A stretch of 25,812 nt of DNA from Chloroflexota bacterium (lineage in GTDB: Bacteria; Chloroflexota; Anaerolineae; Aggregatilineales; Phototrophicaceae), in NCBI GenBank assembly GCA_023430545.1, contig JAEZAF010000103.1, forward strand, positions 1 through 25,812, in the 5' to 3' direction. Every line of letters begins with the position of its first letter. Within the stretch, counting starts at the first letter, position 1. This document shows, piece by piece, positions 8,166-15,738 of this stretch. Both the position numbers and the translations under genes were made by a program. Below the pieces are notes generated by a model. It worked only from the letters and a program-made list of their open reading frames with translations. It made no database searches and was not told the origin of the DNA.

Positions 8166-8977
8166 CGGAGATGACAGACTCGATGATAAATGAAAAATCC
8201 AAAGCCGATGCACTGGTGCGGATGGAGAACATCAACAAGTTCTTTGGCCGTGTACAGGCGCTGAGTGATGTCAACCTGACGGTGCGCCATAATGAAATTA
8301 TCGGCCTGCTGGGGGATAACGGTGCGGGAAAATCCACGCTGATCAAGATCCTGTCAGGTGTGCTGACCGCCGACAGTGGCGAGATTTATATTCATGGCCG
8401 TCGCGTAAACATGCGCTCCACAACCGATGCTATCGCCAACAAGATCGAGACGATCTATCAGGACTCCGCACTTGTCCCGCAGCTTTCGATTGCCCGTAAC
8501 CTGTTTCTGGGCCGCGAGCCGATCAAAGAGCCGCGCTTCCTCAACCGCATGGATCAGGCCGAGATGAACCGCGTTGCCAGAGATCTGCTGCGGCAGGCTG
8601 GCATCAGCAAGCCGATTCCACCGACCACACCGATCAGTGCGCTGTCCGGCGGAGAGCGTCAGGCGGTGTCGATTGCCCGTGCCATGCACTTTGACAGCGA
8701 CCTGATTATCCTTGATGAGCCGACCAACAATCTCGGCGTGGAAGAGACACAGGCCGTGCTGCGTTTTGTGCGCAGCGCCCGCGATTCCGGGCATTCCTGC
8801 ATCCTGATCGCCCACAATATCTATCATGTGTTTCAGGTAGTGGATCGAATCGTCGTGCTGCGGCGCGGTCGGGTCGTCGCCGATGATATCGACCCGAAGC
8901 AGACCACCATTGAGGAAGTCGAGCGCATCATCACCGGGATGACCGGCGAACACAGCGACCGATATACAGTAGAATGA
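8162..8977 (+). CDS. Sugar ABC transporter ATP-binding protein, single domain
   Basis: An ABC ATPase of about 271 residues. Walker A is GDNGAGKST (51-59), the signature is LSGGERQ (161-167), and Walker B with D-loop is LIILDEPTNNLGV (181-193). RbsA-type CUT2 ATPases carry two fused cassettes of about 500 residues; this one has a single cassette, as in the FrcA-type fructose importer, and should work as a homodimer. I place the start at the ATG at 8162, which gives a classical ATGA overlap with the permease stop. The frame is also open upstream to an ATG at 8132, and further ATGs lie at 8171 and 8183. Its last helix-rich part (VERIITGMTGE) is typical of the family. Confidence 0.92.
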   Translation: MTEMTDSMINEKSKADALVRMENINKFFGRVQALSDVNLTVRHNEIIGLLGDNGAGKSTLIKILSGVLTADSGEIYIHGRRVNMRSTTDAIANKIETIYQDSALVPQLSIARNLFLGREPIKEPRFLNRMDQAEMNRVARDLLRQAGISKPIPPTTPISALSGGERQAVSIARAMHFDSDLIILDEPTNNLGVEETQAVLRFVRSARDSGHSCILIAHNIYHVFQVVDRIVVLRRGRVVADDIDPKQTTIEEVERIITGMTGEHSDRYTVE

Positions 8978-9044
8978 ACAAGTCGTCTGAAGTGATCTGA
9001 AGACGGCGTGAATTTATTTCTGATGAGAAGGTATATCCATTAAC

Positions 9045-10925
9045 ATGCCTGAGAATGATCTGCTGCTGTTACCTTATCCGCGCCACATCCAGTACGAACC
9101 GGGACAGGAAGTTGAAATCCCGGCGGTCGGATTGATAGTCGCGCCGCCGGACCTGCTGTCCGAAGCCCGATTGGTGCGCGACTCGTTTTACAGTGCCGGT
9201 GCCATGTATGAAGTCGTGGCGCACAGCGGCGGTACCACCCCCGTGCTGACACTGACACTGGATGACAGCTATCCCCATGCGCAGGGCTATCACCTTGAGA
9301 TTTACCGCATCGATGACGAACATCCACGTGGTGCGATCGAAATCCGGGCACGGGACGCCGCCGGGATCTATTACGGCTGTGCGACCCTGCGCCAGCTTCT
9401 GAATCAGCACTGGGTGCGGTTGCCACAGGTGGTGATCGACGATTATCCTGACTTCGCCGTGCGCGGTGTGATGCTGGACATCAGCCGCGACAAAGTGCCG
9501 ACGATGGACACGCTGTTTCAGCTTGTGCGTAAGCTGGCGGCATGGAAGGTCAATCAGCTTCAGCTTTATACCGAACACACCTTCGCCTATCAGAATCACC
9601 GCGAAGTATGGGTGCAGGCCTCGCCGATGACCGGTCAGGAGATCATGGAGCTGGACGCCTTCTGCCGTGAGCACCACATCGAGCTGGTCCCCAATCAGAA
9701 CAGCCTCGGACATATGGAGCGCTGGCTGAAGCATGACCGCTACCGTCATCTGGCCGAGACGCCCGACGGCTTCACTTTCTCCTGGGGCGGGCAGTCTGAG
9801 CCGACGACGCTTGATCCGCAGGACCCCGGCAGTATCGAGCTGATGCGCGACCTGTACGACGAACTGCTGCCGCACTTTCGCAGTAAGCTGTTCAACGTCG
9901 GCGGGGATGAACCGTGGGAACTCGGCAAGGGCAAAAGCCGTGAAGCTGTGGAACAGAACGGCGGACGGGTGTATCTGGAATACCTGCTGAAGCTCTACGA
10001 GCTGGTGAAGTCGCATGGCAGCCAGATGCAGTTCTGGGGCGACATTATCATGCATTACCCCGAACTCGTGCCGGAACTGCCCAGAGATATCATCGCGATG
10101 GAATGGGGCTACGAATCAACTCATGACTTCGACGGTCACTGCAAGGTCTTCGCAGACTCCGGGATTCCGTTTTATGTCTGCCCCGGTACATCGAGCTGGA
10201 ACAGCCTGATCGGTCGCGTGGACAATATGATCGGCAATCTCAAAAACGCCGCCCAGAATGGGCTGAAGCACGGCGCGATTGGCTTCCTCAATACCGACTG
10301 GGGCGATAACGGTCACTGGCAGCCGCTGTCGGTCAGCTATCCGGGTTTCGCGATTGGCGCGGCGGTAAGCTGGTGCTTTGAATCCAACAACCGCGACGAT
10401 TACGCCGATGTGCTGAGCGCTCATGTCTTCCGCGACCGCGCTGGTCTGATGGGACGTGTCGCCGTCGAACTCGGCAACGCTTACAAGCTCACTGGACTGG
10501 AGCAGATCAACGGCGGCGTGCTGGCCTACGCCATGCAGAATGTCGGACAACTGGCTGACCCGACCTATCCGAACCCGGCACTGCCGCGCTGGGGCAAACA
10601 TCTGGTCCCGGAGACCTCACCGGAGACGCTGCGTCGTGTCATCGCGCTCATCGACGAACAGCTCGCGCTGCTGCGTCAGACCGATATGTATCTGGTCGAT
10701 AGCGAGATCGTCCGTGAGGAATACGAGCATGCGGCTAATCTGCTCCGGCTGGCCGCCGAGTGGATGATCTTCCGGCAGGAGTCTCCGGACAAAGCGCCGG
10801 TGCGCCTGTGGATGGAGTATGCGGCGCTGGCCCTGCGTCAGCGGCAGATCTGGCTGCTGCGCAACCGTCCCGGCGGGCTTGAAGACAGTCTCCAGCGGCC
10901 ACTTCGCTCATTGACTGAAGCCTGA
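9045..10925 (+). CDS. Beta-N-acetylhexosaminidase, GH20
   Basis: A 626-residue GH20 family enzyme. The N-terminal 130 residues form the zincin-like domain (GYHLEIYRID, GIYYGCATLRQLL). The TIM barrel starts at DDYPDFAVRGVMLDISRDKVP (132-152), passes through QLQLYTEHTFAY (171-182) and ELVPNQNSLGHMERW (213-227), and carries the catalytic Asp-Glu pair D288-E289 in FNVGGDEPWELGKG. The first acidic residue would hold the substrate N-acetyl group and the second is the acid/base. A C-terminal helical region of about 130 residues follows. No signal peptide is seen, so the enzyme is probably cytoplasmic. It starts 67 bp after the sugar ABC ATPase on the same strand, which suggests that it processes an imported beta-linked amino-sugar glycoside. 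Confidence 0.9.
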   Translation: MPENDLLLLPYPRHIQYEPGQEVEIPAVGLIVAPPDLLSEARLVRDSFYSAGAMYEVVAHSGGTTPVLTLTLDDSYPHAQGYHLEIYRIDDEHPRGAIEIRARDAAGIYYGCATLRQLLNQHWVRLPQVVIDDYPDFAVRGVMLDISRDKVPTMDTLFQLVRKLAAWKVNQLQLYTEHTFAYQNHREVWVQASPMTGQEIMELDAFCREHHIELVPNQNSLGHMERWLKHDRYRHLAETPDGFTFSWGGQSEPTTLDPQDPGSIELMRDLYDELLPHFRSKLFNVGGDEPWELGKGKSREAVEQNGGRVYLEYLLKLYELVKSHGSQMQFWGDIIMHYPELVPELPRDIIAMEWGYESTHDFDGHCKVFADSGIPFYVCPGTSSWNSLIGRVDNMIGNLKNAAQNGLKHGAIGFLNTDWGDNGHWQPLSVSYPGFAIGAAVSWCFESNNRDDYADVLSAHVFRDRAGLMGRVAVELGNAYKLTGLEQINGGVLAYAMQNVGQLADPTYPNPALPRWGKHLVPETSPETLRRVIALIDEQLALLRQTDMYLVDSEIVREEYEHAANLLRLAAEWMIFRQESPDKAPVRLWMEYAALALRQRQIWLLRNRPGGLEDSLQRPLRSLTEA

Positions 10926-10973
10926 GCAGTATCCTCTGAGGTATCGACCTCAAATTAAAGGAATATGTGACTT

Positions 10974-11000
10974 AAGGAAGCGACACGGTCGCTTCCTTTC
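10974..11000 (+). terminator. Rho-independent terminator after GH20
   Basis: aaggaagcgac (10974-10984) and gtcgcttcctt (10988-10998) make a perfect 11-bp stem closed by a 3-nt loop, ending in a short T run. It lies 48 bp after the hexosaminidase stop codon and would end the transporter-GH20 transcript. A smaller helix, tgaggt/acctca (10937-10952), precedes it. Confidence 0.75.
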
Positions 11001-11015
11001 GTGTCAGGGACATCC

Positions 11016-11024
11016 TGCTATAAT
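11016..11024 (+). promoter_or_regulatory. Extended -10 promoter upstream of the P-type ATPase
   Basis: TGCTATAAT is a perfect TATAAT with the TG of an extended -10 element, which can substitute for a poor -35 box; none is seen at 17 bp. It lies just after the GH20 terminator. Transcription from about 11031 would give a leader of about 260 nt before the ATPase, containing a degenerate copy of the dispersed palindrome. Confidence 0.45.
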
Positions 11025-11173
11025 CCACACTGCAACAACTGAAGCTGTAAAAATTGCCACATCAGCCAGAGTGTATCTGAATATTCACGAAACCCGGCTC
11101 AGAGTCCTTTGGAAACGGCGGAAAACGACCTGAACGCATTGTTCAGGCGCTGCCCAACACGGACACGGGATGC

Positions 11174-11193
11174 AGGGGCCGGATTCTTTCGGC
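11174..11193. repeat. Degenerate copy of the dispersed palindrome
   Basis: The 15-mer aggggccggattctt at 11174-11188 is identical to 25692-25706. Here the right arm has decayed (ttcggc instead of tccggccc), so the hairpin is weaker. It lies in the leader of the Ca2+ ATPase gene. Confidence 0.55.
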
Positions 11194-11292
11194 GCATACC
11201 TTTCACTTCAGAGAGGCTGTATAAACGGATACGCTATACCAAAAAAAGACTGAACGAACCGGAATTCACCATAACACAGGGAGCGCACCTCT

Positions 11293-14235
11293 ATGGCGGA
11301 GTTTTATCAGCTAGAAATTGATGCAGCCGTCGCAGAGCTAAAATCCGACGTTGCGAACGGTCTGACCGATGCCGAAGCCGCACGTCGCCTTGCGGAACAC
11401 GGTCAGAACAAACTTCCGACCGAATCAGGTGCCTCGCTTCTTCAGGTCATCATCAGCCAGTTTACCAACCTCATGATGATTATCCTGATTGCGGCGGCAG
11501 TGATTTCCTACTTCCTCGGTGATGTCAAAGACGTGGTTGTCATTCTGGTGATCGTCCTCCTGAATGCTGCCCTCGGCACCTATCAGGAATATCAGGCGGA
11601 GCAGGCACTGGCCGCACTGAGCGCCATGCAGGTGCCAAAGGTCCGGGTACGCCGTAACAAAGAGGTACATCAGATCAGCGCTGAGGACATTGTCCCCGGT
11701 GACATCCTGCTCCTTCAGGAAGGAGATCGAGTCCCCGCAGACGGACGTCTGGTTCTCAGCCGCAACCTTCAGATCGACGAATCACCGCTGACGGGTGAAT
11801 CCGTGCCGGTCGAAAAATCGGTTGCGGTGATCAGCGACGCAAATGTCGGTATCGGTGATCGTAAGAATATGGCCTTCATGGGGACATCGGTCACCTACGG
11901 GCGTGGGGAAATGGTGGTCACCGGGACGGCACTCAAGACCGAACTCGGACGCATTGCCAGCATGCTGATGGGTGTCGAAGAAACCGAGACGCCGCTTCAG
12001 CGCCAGTTGAACCGCCTGAGCGTGATTCTGGTACAGGGTGCGGTCGTGGTCGTGATCGCGGTCTTCATCGTCGGGCTGCTGCGCGGTCTGCCGTTTCAGG
12101 AGATGCTGATTACAGCCATCAGCCTGGCGGTGGCGGCCGTCCCGGAAGGGCTTCCGGCTATTATCACGATCAGCCTGTCACTTGGCGCATCCCGGATGGT
12201 GAAGCGCAACGCCCTCATCCGCCGTCTGCCTGCGGTAGAAACGCTCGGCTCTGTGACGAACATCTGCTCGGACAAGACGGGCACACTGACCAAGAATGAG
12301 ATGACCACCACGCTGCTGGCGCTGCCTGGGCATGATGATGTGCGCGTCACCGGTATCGGCTATACGCCGGAAGGTGATTTTGTCTCACCCGAGGGTGCGC
12401 CGATTGATCCCGGCAGTGATGACACGGTCGAACGCATGCTGAAGGCGATGGCACTTTCAACCGATGCCTATCTGGAAGCCAACGAGAACGGCGGCTTCGA
12501 TGTTGTTGGGGATACCACCGAAGGCGCACTGCTGGTCGCGGCGCAGAAAGTCGGCTGGACGCGTGAACGTCTTGAAGAAGTCATGCCCCGTGTGGCAGAA
12601 CTGCCCTTCAGCAGTGAACGCAAGGCCATGACCACCATTCATAACATCAATGATGAGAACGAGACGCTGTTCGGTCAGGCCGAAGTCATTGCCCTGACCA
12701 AAGGCGCACCGGACCGCCTGATCGAGTGGGCGAAGTACGAGCATCAGACCAGTGGCCGAGAGGAACTGTCCCCACAGCGCCGCGAGGCGTGGCAGAATCA
12801 GGTGGATGTGATGGCCGGGCAGGGGCTGCGTGTGCTCGGTATCGCCTATCGTCCGCTGGAACAGGTGCCACAGGAAGTCAAACCCGAACTGGAACGTGAT
12901 CTGACACTGCTGGGGCTGGTCGGCATCCTTGACCCGGCGCGGCCTGAAGCCCGTGACGCCGTCAGCGTAGCCCGTGGTGCCGGTATCCGCCCGATTATGA
13001 TCACCGGAGACCATGCGCTGACCGCTGAAGCTATCGCCCGGGATCTCGGTATCCTGAACGATGGTGAAAAGGCAATCACCGGTGCCGAACTCGAAGCGAT
13101 GTCTGATGAAGAGATGGCCGAAGCGCTGAAGCGCACATCTGCTTTCGCCCGTGTTTCCCCCACGCATAAGCTGCGGTTGGTCAAGACACTGCAAGGCATG
13201 GATGAAGTCGTCGCGATGACCGGTGACGGCGTCAATGACGCGCCCGCGCTCAAACAGGCCGATATCGGCGTGGCGATGGGGATCACCGGTACCGAAGTCA
13301 GCAAGGGTGCGGCGGACATCGTGCTGACCGATGACAACTTCGCCTCGATCGTCGCGGCGGTTGAAGAAGGCCGCACGATTTACGATAACATCCGCAAGTT
13401 TGTGCGCTACCTGCTGAGTTCAAATGTCGGTGAGATTCTGGTGATGTTTGTCGCCATTCTGATCGGTATGAAGATCCCGCTGCTGGCGATTCAGATCCTT
13501 TGGGTCAACCTCGTCACCGACGGTCTGCCCGCGATCGCGCTCGGCTTCGAAGGCGCTGAGTCTGGCGTGATGAAGCGCAAGCCGCGCCCGAAGGGTGAAA
13601 GCATCTTTGCACACGGGCTGGGCCGTCAGATTATCTTCCTCGCAGTCGTGCTGGGTATCGTTTCGCTGATCGGCTTTATCTATGGTCACACTGCCTATGG
13701 AATGGACCCGTTCAGCCCGTCGCTGGGCCTCGAGAAAGTCTCCCAACAGCAGTTGACTGAGATCCTGCTGGAAGATGAGCTGGTGCCGGAAAACTGGGAA
13801 AGCATGTCAGAGACAGAGCGTGTCTCCCTGTTGACCGCACATCCCGAAGAAGGCGGCTTCGAAGCCGAGAACCCGATTCTGGCGCAGGCACTGCGCATCC
13901 CGCGCACCATCGCCTTTACCGTGCTGGCCTTCGGGCAGATGTTCCATGTCGCCGGGCTGCATGCCGGTGACCGTGAATCCTTCTTCAAGTCATGGTTCCG
14001 CAAGAATATGCTGCTGTTCTGGGCGGTGCTCTCGACCTTCATCCTGCAACTGCTGGTCGTTTACTTCCCATTCCTGCAGGCCACATTCGAAACCTATCCC
14101 ATTTCGATCACCGCACTGCTGGTATCGACTGGACTGGCGGCGCTGGTGCTGGTTGCCACCGAAATCGACAAACTGCTGATTAACCGTGGCATCCTGCGCT
14201 CACCGTCAGTCGAGCAGGGGGATGCTGCCGTATAA
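11293..14235 (+). CDS. Calcium-transporting P-type ATPase (P2A, SERCA/PMR1-like)
   Basis: A 980-residue P-type ATPase with every catalytic motif. These are the N-terminal cation-ATPase domain, actuator TGES (167-170), M4 PEGLPA (284-289), phosphorylation site D327 in CSDKTGTLT and hinge TGDGVNDAP (D645, D649). The Ca2+ ligand motifs match SERCA closely: PEGLPA in M4, SSNVGE in M5 and NLVTDGLPA in M6. Calcium export is therefore the best prediction, with manganese possible as in PMR1. The loop between M7 and M8 (about residues 797-868) is long and acidic. The start ATG is preceded by GGGAG at 11279-11283. The gene is followed by its own terminator. Confidence 0.93.
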   Translation: MAEFYQLEIDAAVAELKSDVANGLTDAEAARRLAEHGQNKLPTESGASLLQVIISQFTNLMMIILIAAAVISYFLGDVKDVVVILVIVLLNAALGTYQEYQAEQALAALSAMQVPKVRVRRNKEVHQISAEDIVPGDILLLQEGDRVPADGRLVLSRNLQIDESPLTGESVPVEKSVAVISDANVGIGDRKNMAFMGTSVTYGRGEMVVTGTALKTELGRIASMLMGVEETETPLQRQLNRLSVILVQGAVVVVIAVFIVGLLRGLPFQEMLITAISLAVAAVPEGLPAIITISLSLGASRMVKRNALIRRLPAVETLGSVTNICSDKTGTLTKNEMTTTLLALPGHDDVRVTGIGYTPEGDFVSPEGAPIDPGSDDTVERMLKAMALSTDAYLEANENGGFDVVGDTTEGALLVAAQKVGWTRERLEEVMPRVAELPFSSERKAMTTIHNINDENETLFGQAEVIALTKGAPDRLIEWAKYEHQTSGREELSPQRREAWQNQVDVMAGQGLRVLGIAYRPLEQVPQEVKPELERDLTLLGLVGILDPARPEARDAVSVARGAGIRPIMITGDHALTAEAIARDLGILNDGEKAITGAELEAMSDEEMAEALKRTSAFARVSPTHKLRLVKTLQGMDEVVAMTGDGVNDAPALKQADIGVAMGITGTEVSKGAADIVLTDDNFASIVAAVEEGRTIYDNIRKFVRYLLSSNVGEILVMFVAILIGMKIPLLAIQILWVNLVTDGLPAIALGFEGAESGVMKRKPRPKGESIFAHGLGRQIIFLAVVLGIVSLIGFIYGHTAYGMDPFSPSLGLEKVSQQQLTEILLEDELVPENWESMSETERVSLLTAHPEEGGFEAENPILAQALRIPRTIAFTVLAFGQMFHVAGLHAGDRESFFKSWFRKNMLLFWAVLSTFILQLLVVYFPFLQATFETYPISITALLVSTGLAALVLVATEIDKLLINRGILRSPSVEQGDAAV

Positions 14236-14257
14236 CACCCCGATAATGCAACTCAAC

Positions 14258-14294
14258 AGCGTCATGTGCGTAGTACAGTGCATGACGCTTTTTT
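14258..14294 (+). terminator. Rho-independent terminator after the Ca2+ ATPase
   Basis: agcgtcatg (14258-14266) pairs perfectly with catgacgct (14281-14289) and is followed by TTTTTT (14289-14294). This is a textbook intrinsic terminator 22 bp past the ATPase stop codon. Confidence 0.85.
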
Positions 14295-14321
14295 ATTGAC
14301 GTGACCAAGGAAAATCTGAAT

Positions 14322-15110
14322 ATGACTCTGCGCTTCCCCAGAATATTTTTCGGCACACTGATCATCCTGACTATGCTGAGCGTACTGGCTGCATGCAATA
14401 CCGTCACACGGGGTTCTGGTAATGTGCGGACTGAAGAAAGGGTTGTCACCGGCGTGCAGCAGGTGGTGTTGAATGATGTTGGAGAGCTGACGATTATCAT
14501 GGGTGAGGCCGAAACCCTGACGATTGAAGCGGATGACAACATCCTGCCACTGCTTGAAGTCGATGTAAATAATGATACGCTCACGGTCGGTGTGAAGCGT
14601 GGGACCACGATTGCCCCCACGGTGCTGAATTACACGCTGACCGTCCCGCTGTTGAATGCGATCACGCTGCGCGGTTCGGGTAATGCGGCAGGCAGTATCA
14701 CCACCGGCGAGGATCTGAAGGTCGTGCTGGAAGGCTCTGGTAATGTCAACTTCGAGACGGTGACGATCAGTAACCTGTTTGAACTCAGCACCAACGGCTC
14801 CGGCAGTTTCAGTGTAGGCGCGCTTTCCGCCGCGAAATTCTATGGGACGGGCGGCGGCTCGGGTGACATCATGCTCAGTGGTGAAGTGGCTGAACAGGAA
14901 GTTTATCTGAAGGGCAGCGGCGACTATGATGCCGACGACCTCATCAGCAGGATCGCTCGGATTGATCTGGATGGTTCTGGCAACGCCGATGTTCACGTGA
15001 CCGATCAGTTGAATGCAAGCGTCGATGGCAGTGGATCTGTCAACTACACTGGCGAGCCGGAAGTCGAAGCCAGCATCAACGGTTCCGGGCAGGTCAACCG
15101 ACGTTCGTAA
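14322..15110 (+). CDS. Head-GIN domain (DUF2807) lipoprotein
   Basis: A 262-residue protein. The start ATG at 14322 is preceded by AAGGAAA (14307-14313) at good spacing and is preferred over an upstream in-frame GTG at 14301. The N-terminus is a lipoprotein signal with lipobox VLAAC (Cys25), so the protein should be membrane-anchored and face outward. The rest is a repetitive right-handed beta structure of the putative auto-transporter adhesin head-GIN type. GSGN/GSGS turns recur about every 20 residues (RGSGNV, LRGSGNA, LEGSGNV, TNGSGS, LKGSGD, LDGSGNA, VDGSGS, INGSGQV). Members are common in Bacteroidota and Chloroflexota, and their function is not established. Convergent with the distant alcohol dehydrogenase gene. 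Confidence 0.88.
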   Translation: MTLRFPRIFFGTLIILTMLSVLAACNTVTRGSGNVRTEERVVTGVQQVVLNDVGELTIIMGEAETLTIEADDNILPLLEVDVNNDTLTVGVKRGTTIAPTVLNYTLTVPLLNAITLRGSGNAAGSITTGEDLKVVLEGSGNVNFETVTISNLFELSTNGSGSFSVGALSAAKFYGTGGGSGDIMLSGEVAEQEVYLKGSGDYDADDLISRIARIDLDGSGNADVHVTDQLNASVDGSGSVNYTGEPEVEASINGSGQVNRRS

Positions 15111-15172
15111 TCCTGCTTCCACCGATGACGCTGGACGTTATCTGAAAAGACGCGATGTGATGAGGGCAGGCC

Positions 15173-15197
15173 GACGACAGGTGTTGTTCCTGTCGTC
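15173..15197 (+). terminator. Hairpin downstream of the head-GIN gene
   Basis: gacgacagg (15173-15181) and cctgtcgtc (15189-15197) make a perfect 9-bp stem with a 7-nt loop. No T run follows. It may mark the 3' end of the lipoprotein transcript or be the first member of the palindrome cluster that follows. Confidence 0.5.
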
Positions 15198-15204
15198 TGT
15201 GGAT

Positions 15205-15425
15205 TGTGGCGGTGGCGGCGGCGTGAAAATTTTACGCCACAGTAACCATTTTCCCCTCAAAATGTGGCGGTGGTGGCTGAATTGTGGCGCATTTACGCCG
15301 CAAGGCGCCGCAAGGGCGCCACAACGAGCTGCTGTTTGCTGCTGCTGCTGCACAAAATTTTTGTGCGGCAGCAGCGGTTTTTCCCCTCAACGTTGAAAAT
15401 CTGCTGCACATTTGCAGCAACTGCG
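15205..15425. repeat. Palindrome cluster, GTGGCG/CTG-rich part
   Basis: Direct repeats: tgtggcggtgg at 15205-15215 and 15263-15273, and ttttcccctcaa at 15249-15260 and 15379-15390. Inverted repeats: ggcgt/acgcc (15220-15224 and 15234-15238, extendable), ttgtggcgc/gcgccacaa (15282-15290 and 15316-15324), and a 16-bp stem gctgctgctgcacaaa/tttgtgcggcagcagc (15341-15356 and 15360-15375, one G-T pair) followed by five T. There is also the palindrome tcaacgttga (15387-15396) and tgctgca/tgcagca (15402-15408 and 15413-15419). No protein is encoded convincingly. Confidence 0.7.
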
Positions 15426-15459
15426 AGACGGCGGGTGGTATTCAATGCCCCCTATCCCG

Positions 15460-15548
15460 GCGGAATAAATTCCGCTTTCCCTTCCCGGCATTGCTTACAA
15501 TGCTAACCACTCGACAAAATCTGCGATTTTGCATTCCGAGGGAAGGGA
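15460..15548. repeat. Palindrome cluster, junction-like folded element
   Basis: gcggaat/attccgc (15460-15466 and 15469-15475) precedes an outer stem tcccttccc/gggaaggga (15478-15486 and 15540-15548). The outer stem encloses two more perfect hairpins, gcattg/caatgc (15488-15493 and 15498-15503) and caaaatc/gattttg (15515-15521 and 15525-15531). Together this makes a three-way-junction layout with every stem perfectly paired. It may be an extragenic palindromic element or a structured RNA. Confidence 0.65.
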
Positions 15549-15738
15549 GAAAAACAGGTCGTATGAAGGGTAGTATTACCTGCTGTGCCGGTTTCGAGAT
15601 GTTAAGGTGCCGGACTGTTCAGTGTAGCACGGATGTGCTGATTGTGCGGTTCGAATTTTCAAACGAAGTGGACCAAAACGAGGATTTTCGCCCGCGCTGT
15701 CCGCCGTTTGCTGAAGATTGAATATCCTCCAGTGCCCG

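Larger units (their letters stand above)
15111..15738. other. Non-coding convergent intergenic region
   Basis: 628 bp with no convincing gene. The part from 15173 to 15548 is a dense series of inverted repeats, described in separate entries. The remainder (15549-15738) shows no clear structure or reading frame. It lies between the 3' ends of the head-GIN gene and the alcohol dehydrogenase gene. Confidence 0.6.

Noticed and set aside
7155..8213. 352-codon frame antisense to the permease gene
   Set aside because: The product is an Arg/His/Asp/Gln-rich sequence without a domain, as expected opposite hydrophobic membrane-protein codons.
9069..10055. 328-codon frame antisense to the GH20 gene
   Set aside because: It follows from codon bias of the sense gene; the product has no recognisable domain, and the sense strand encodes a clear GH20 enzyme.
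11109..11321. 70-codon plus-strand frame overlapping the start of the Ca2+ ATPase gene
   Set aside because: It has no ribosome binding site, a low-complexity Arg-rich product, crosses a decayed copy of the dispersed repeat and overlaps the well-supported ATPase start.
14262..15122. 286-codon frame antisense to the head-GIN gene
   Set aside because: The repetitive GSGN codons keep the opposite frame open; the sense product has a lipobox, a ribosome binding site and a known domain.
15331..15350. CTG/GCTG run as a simple triplet repeat
   Set aside because: It is one arm of a 16-bp stem with a matching partner, so palindrome structure explains it better than a slippage repeat.
15642..15668. ggttcgaatt, resembling a tRNA T-loop
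   Set aside because: The flanking bases do not form a T-arm stem, and no anticodon or acceptor arm can be built around it.
15111..15738. CRISPR array in the repeat-rich region
   Set aside because: Repeats are not of constant length or spacing, there are no unique spacers of equal size, and no cas genes are present.
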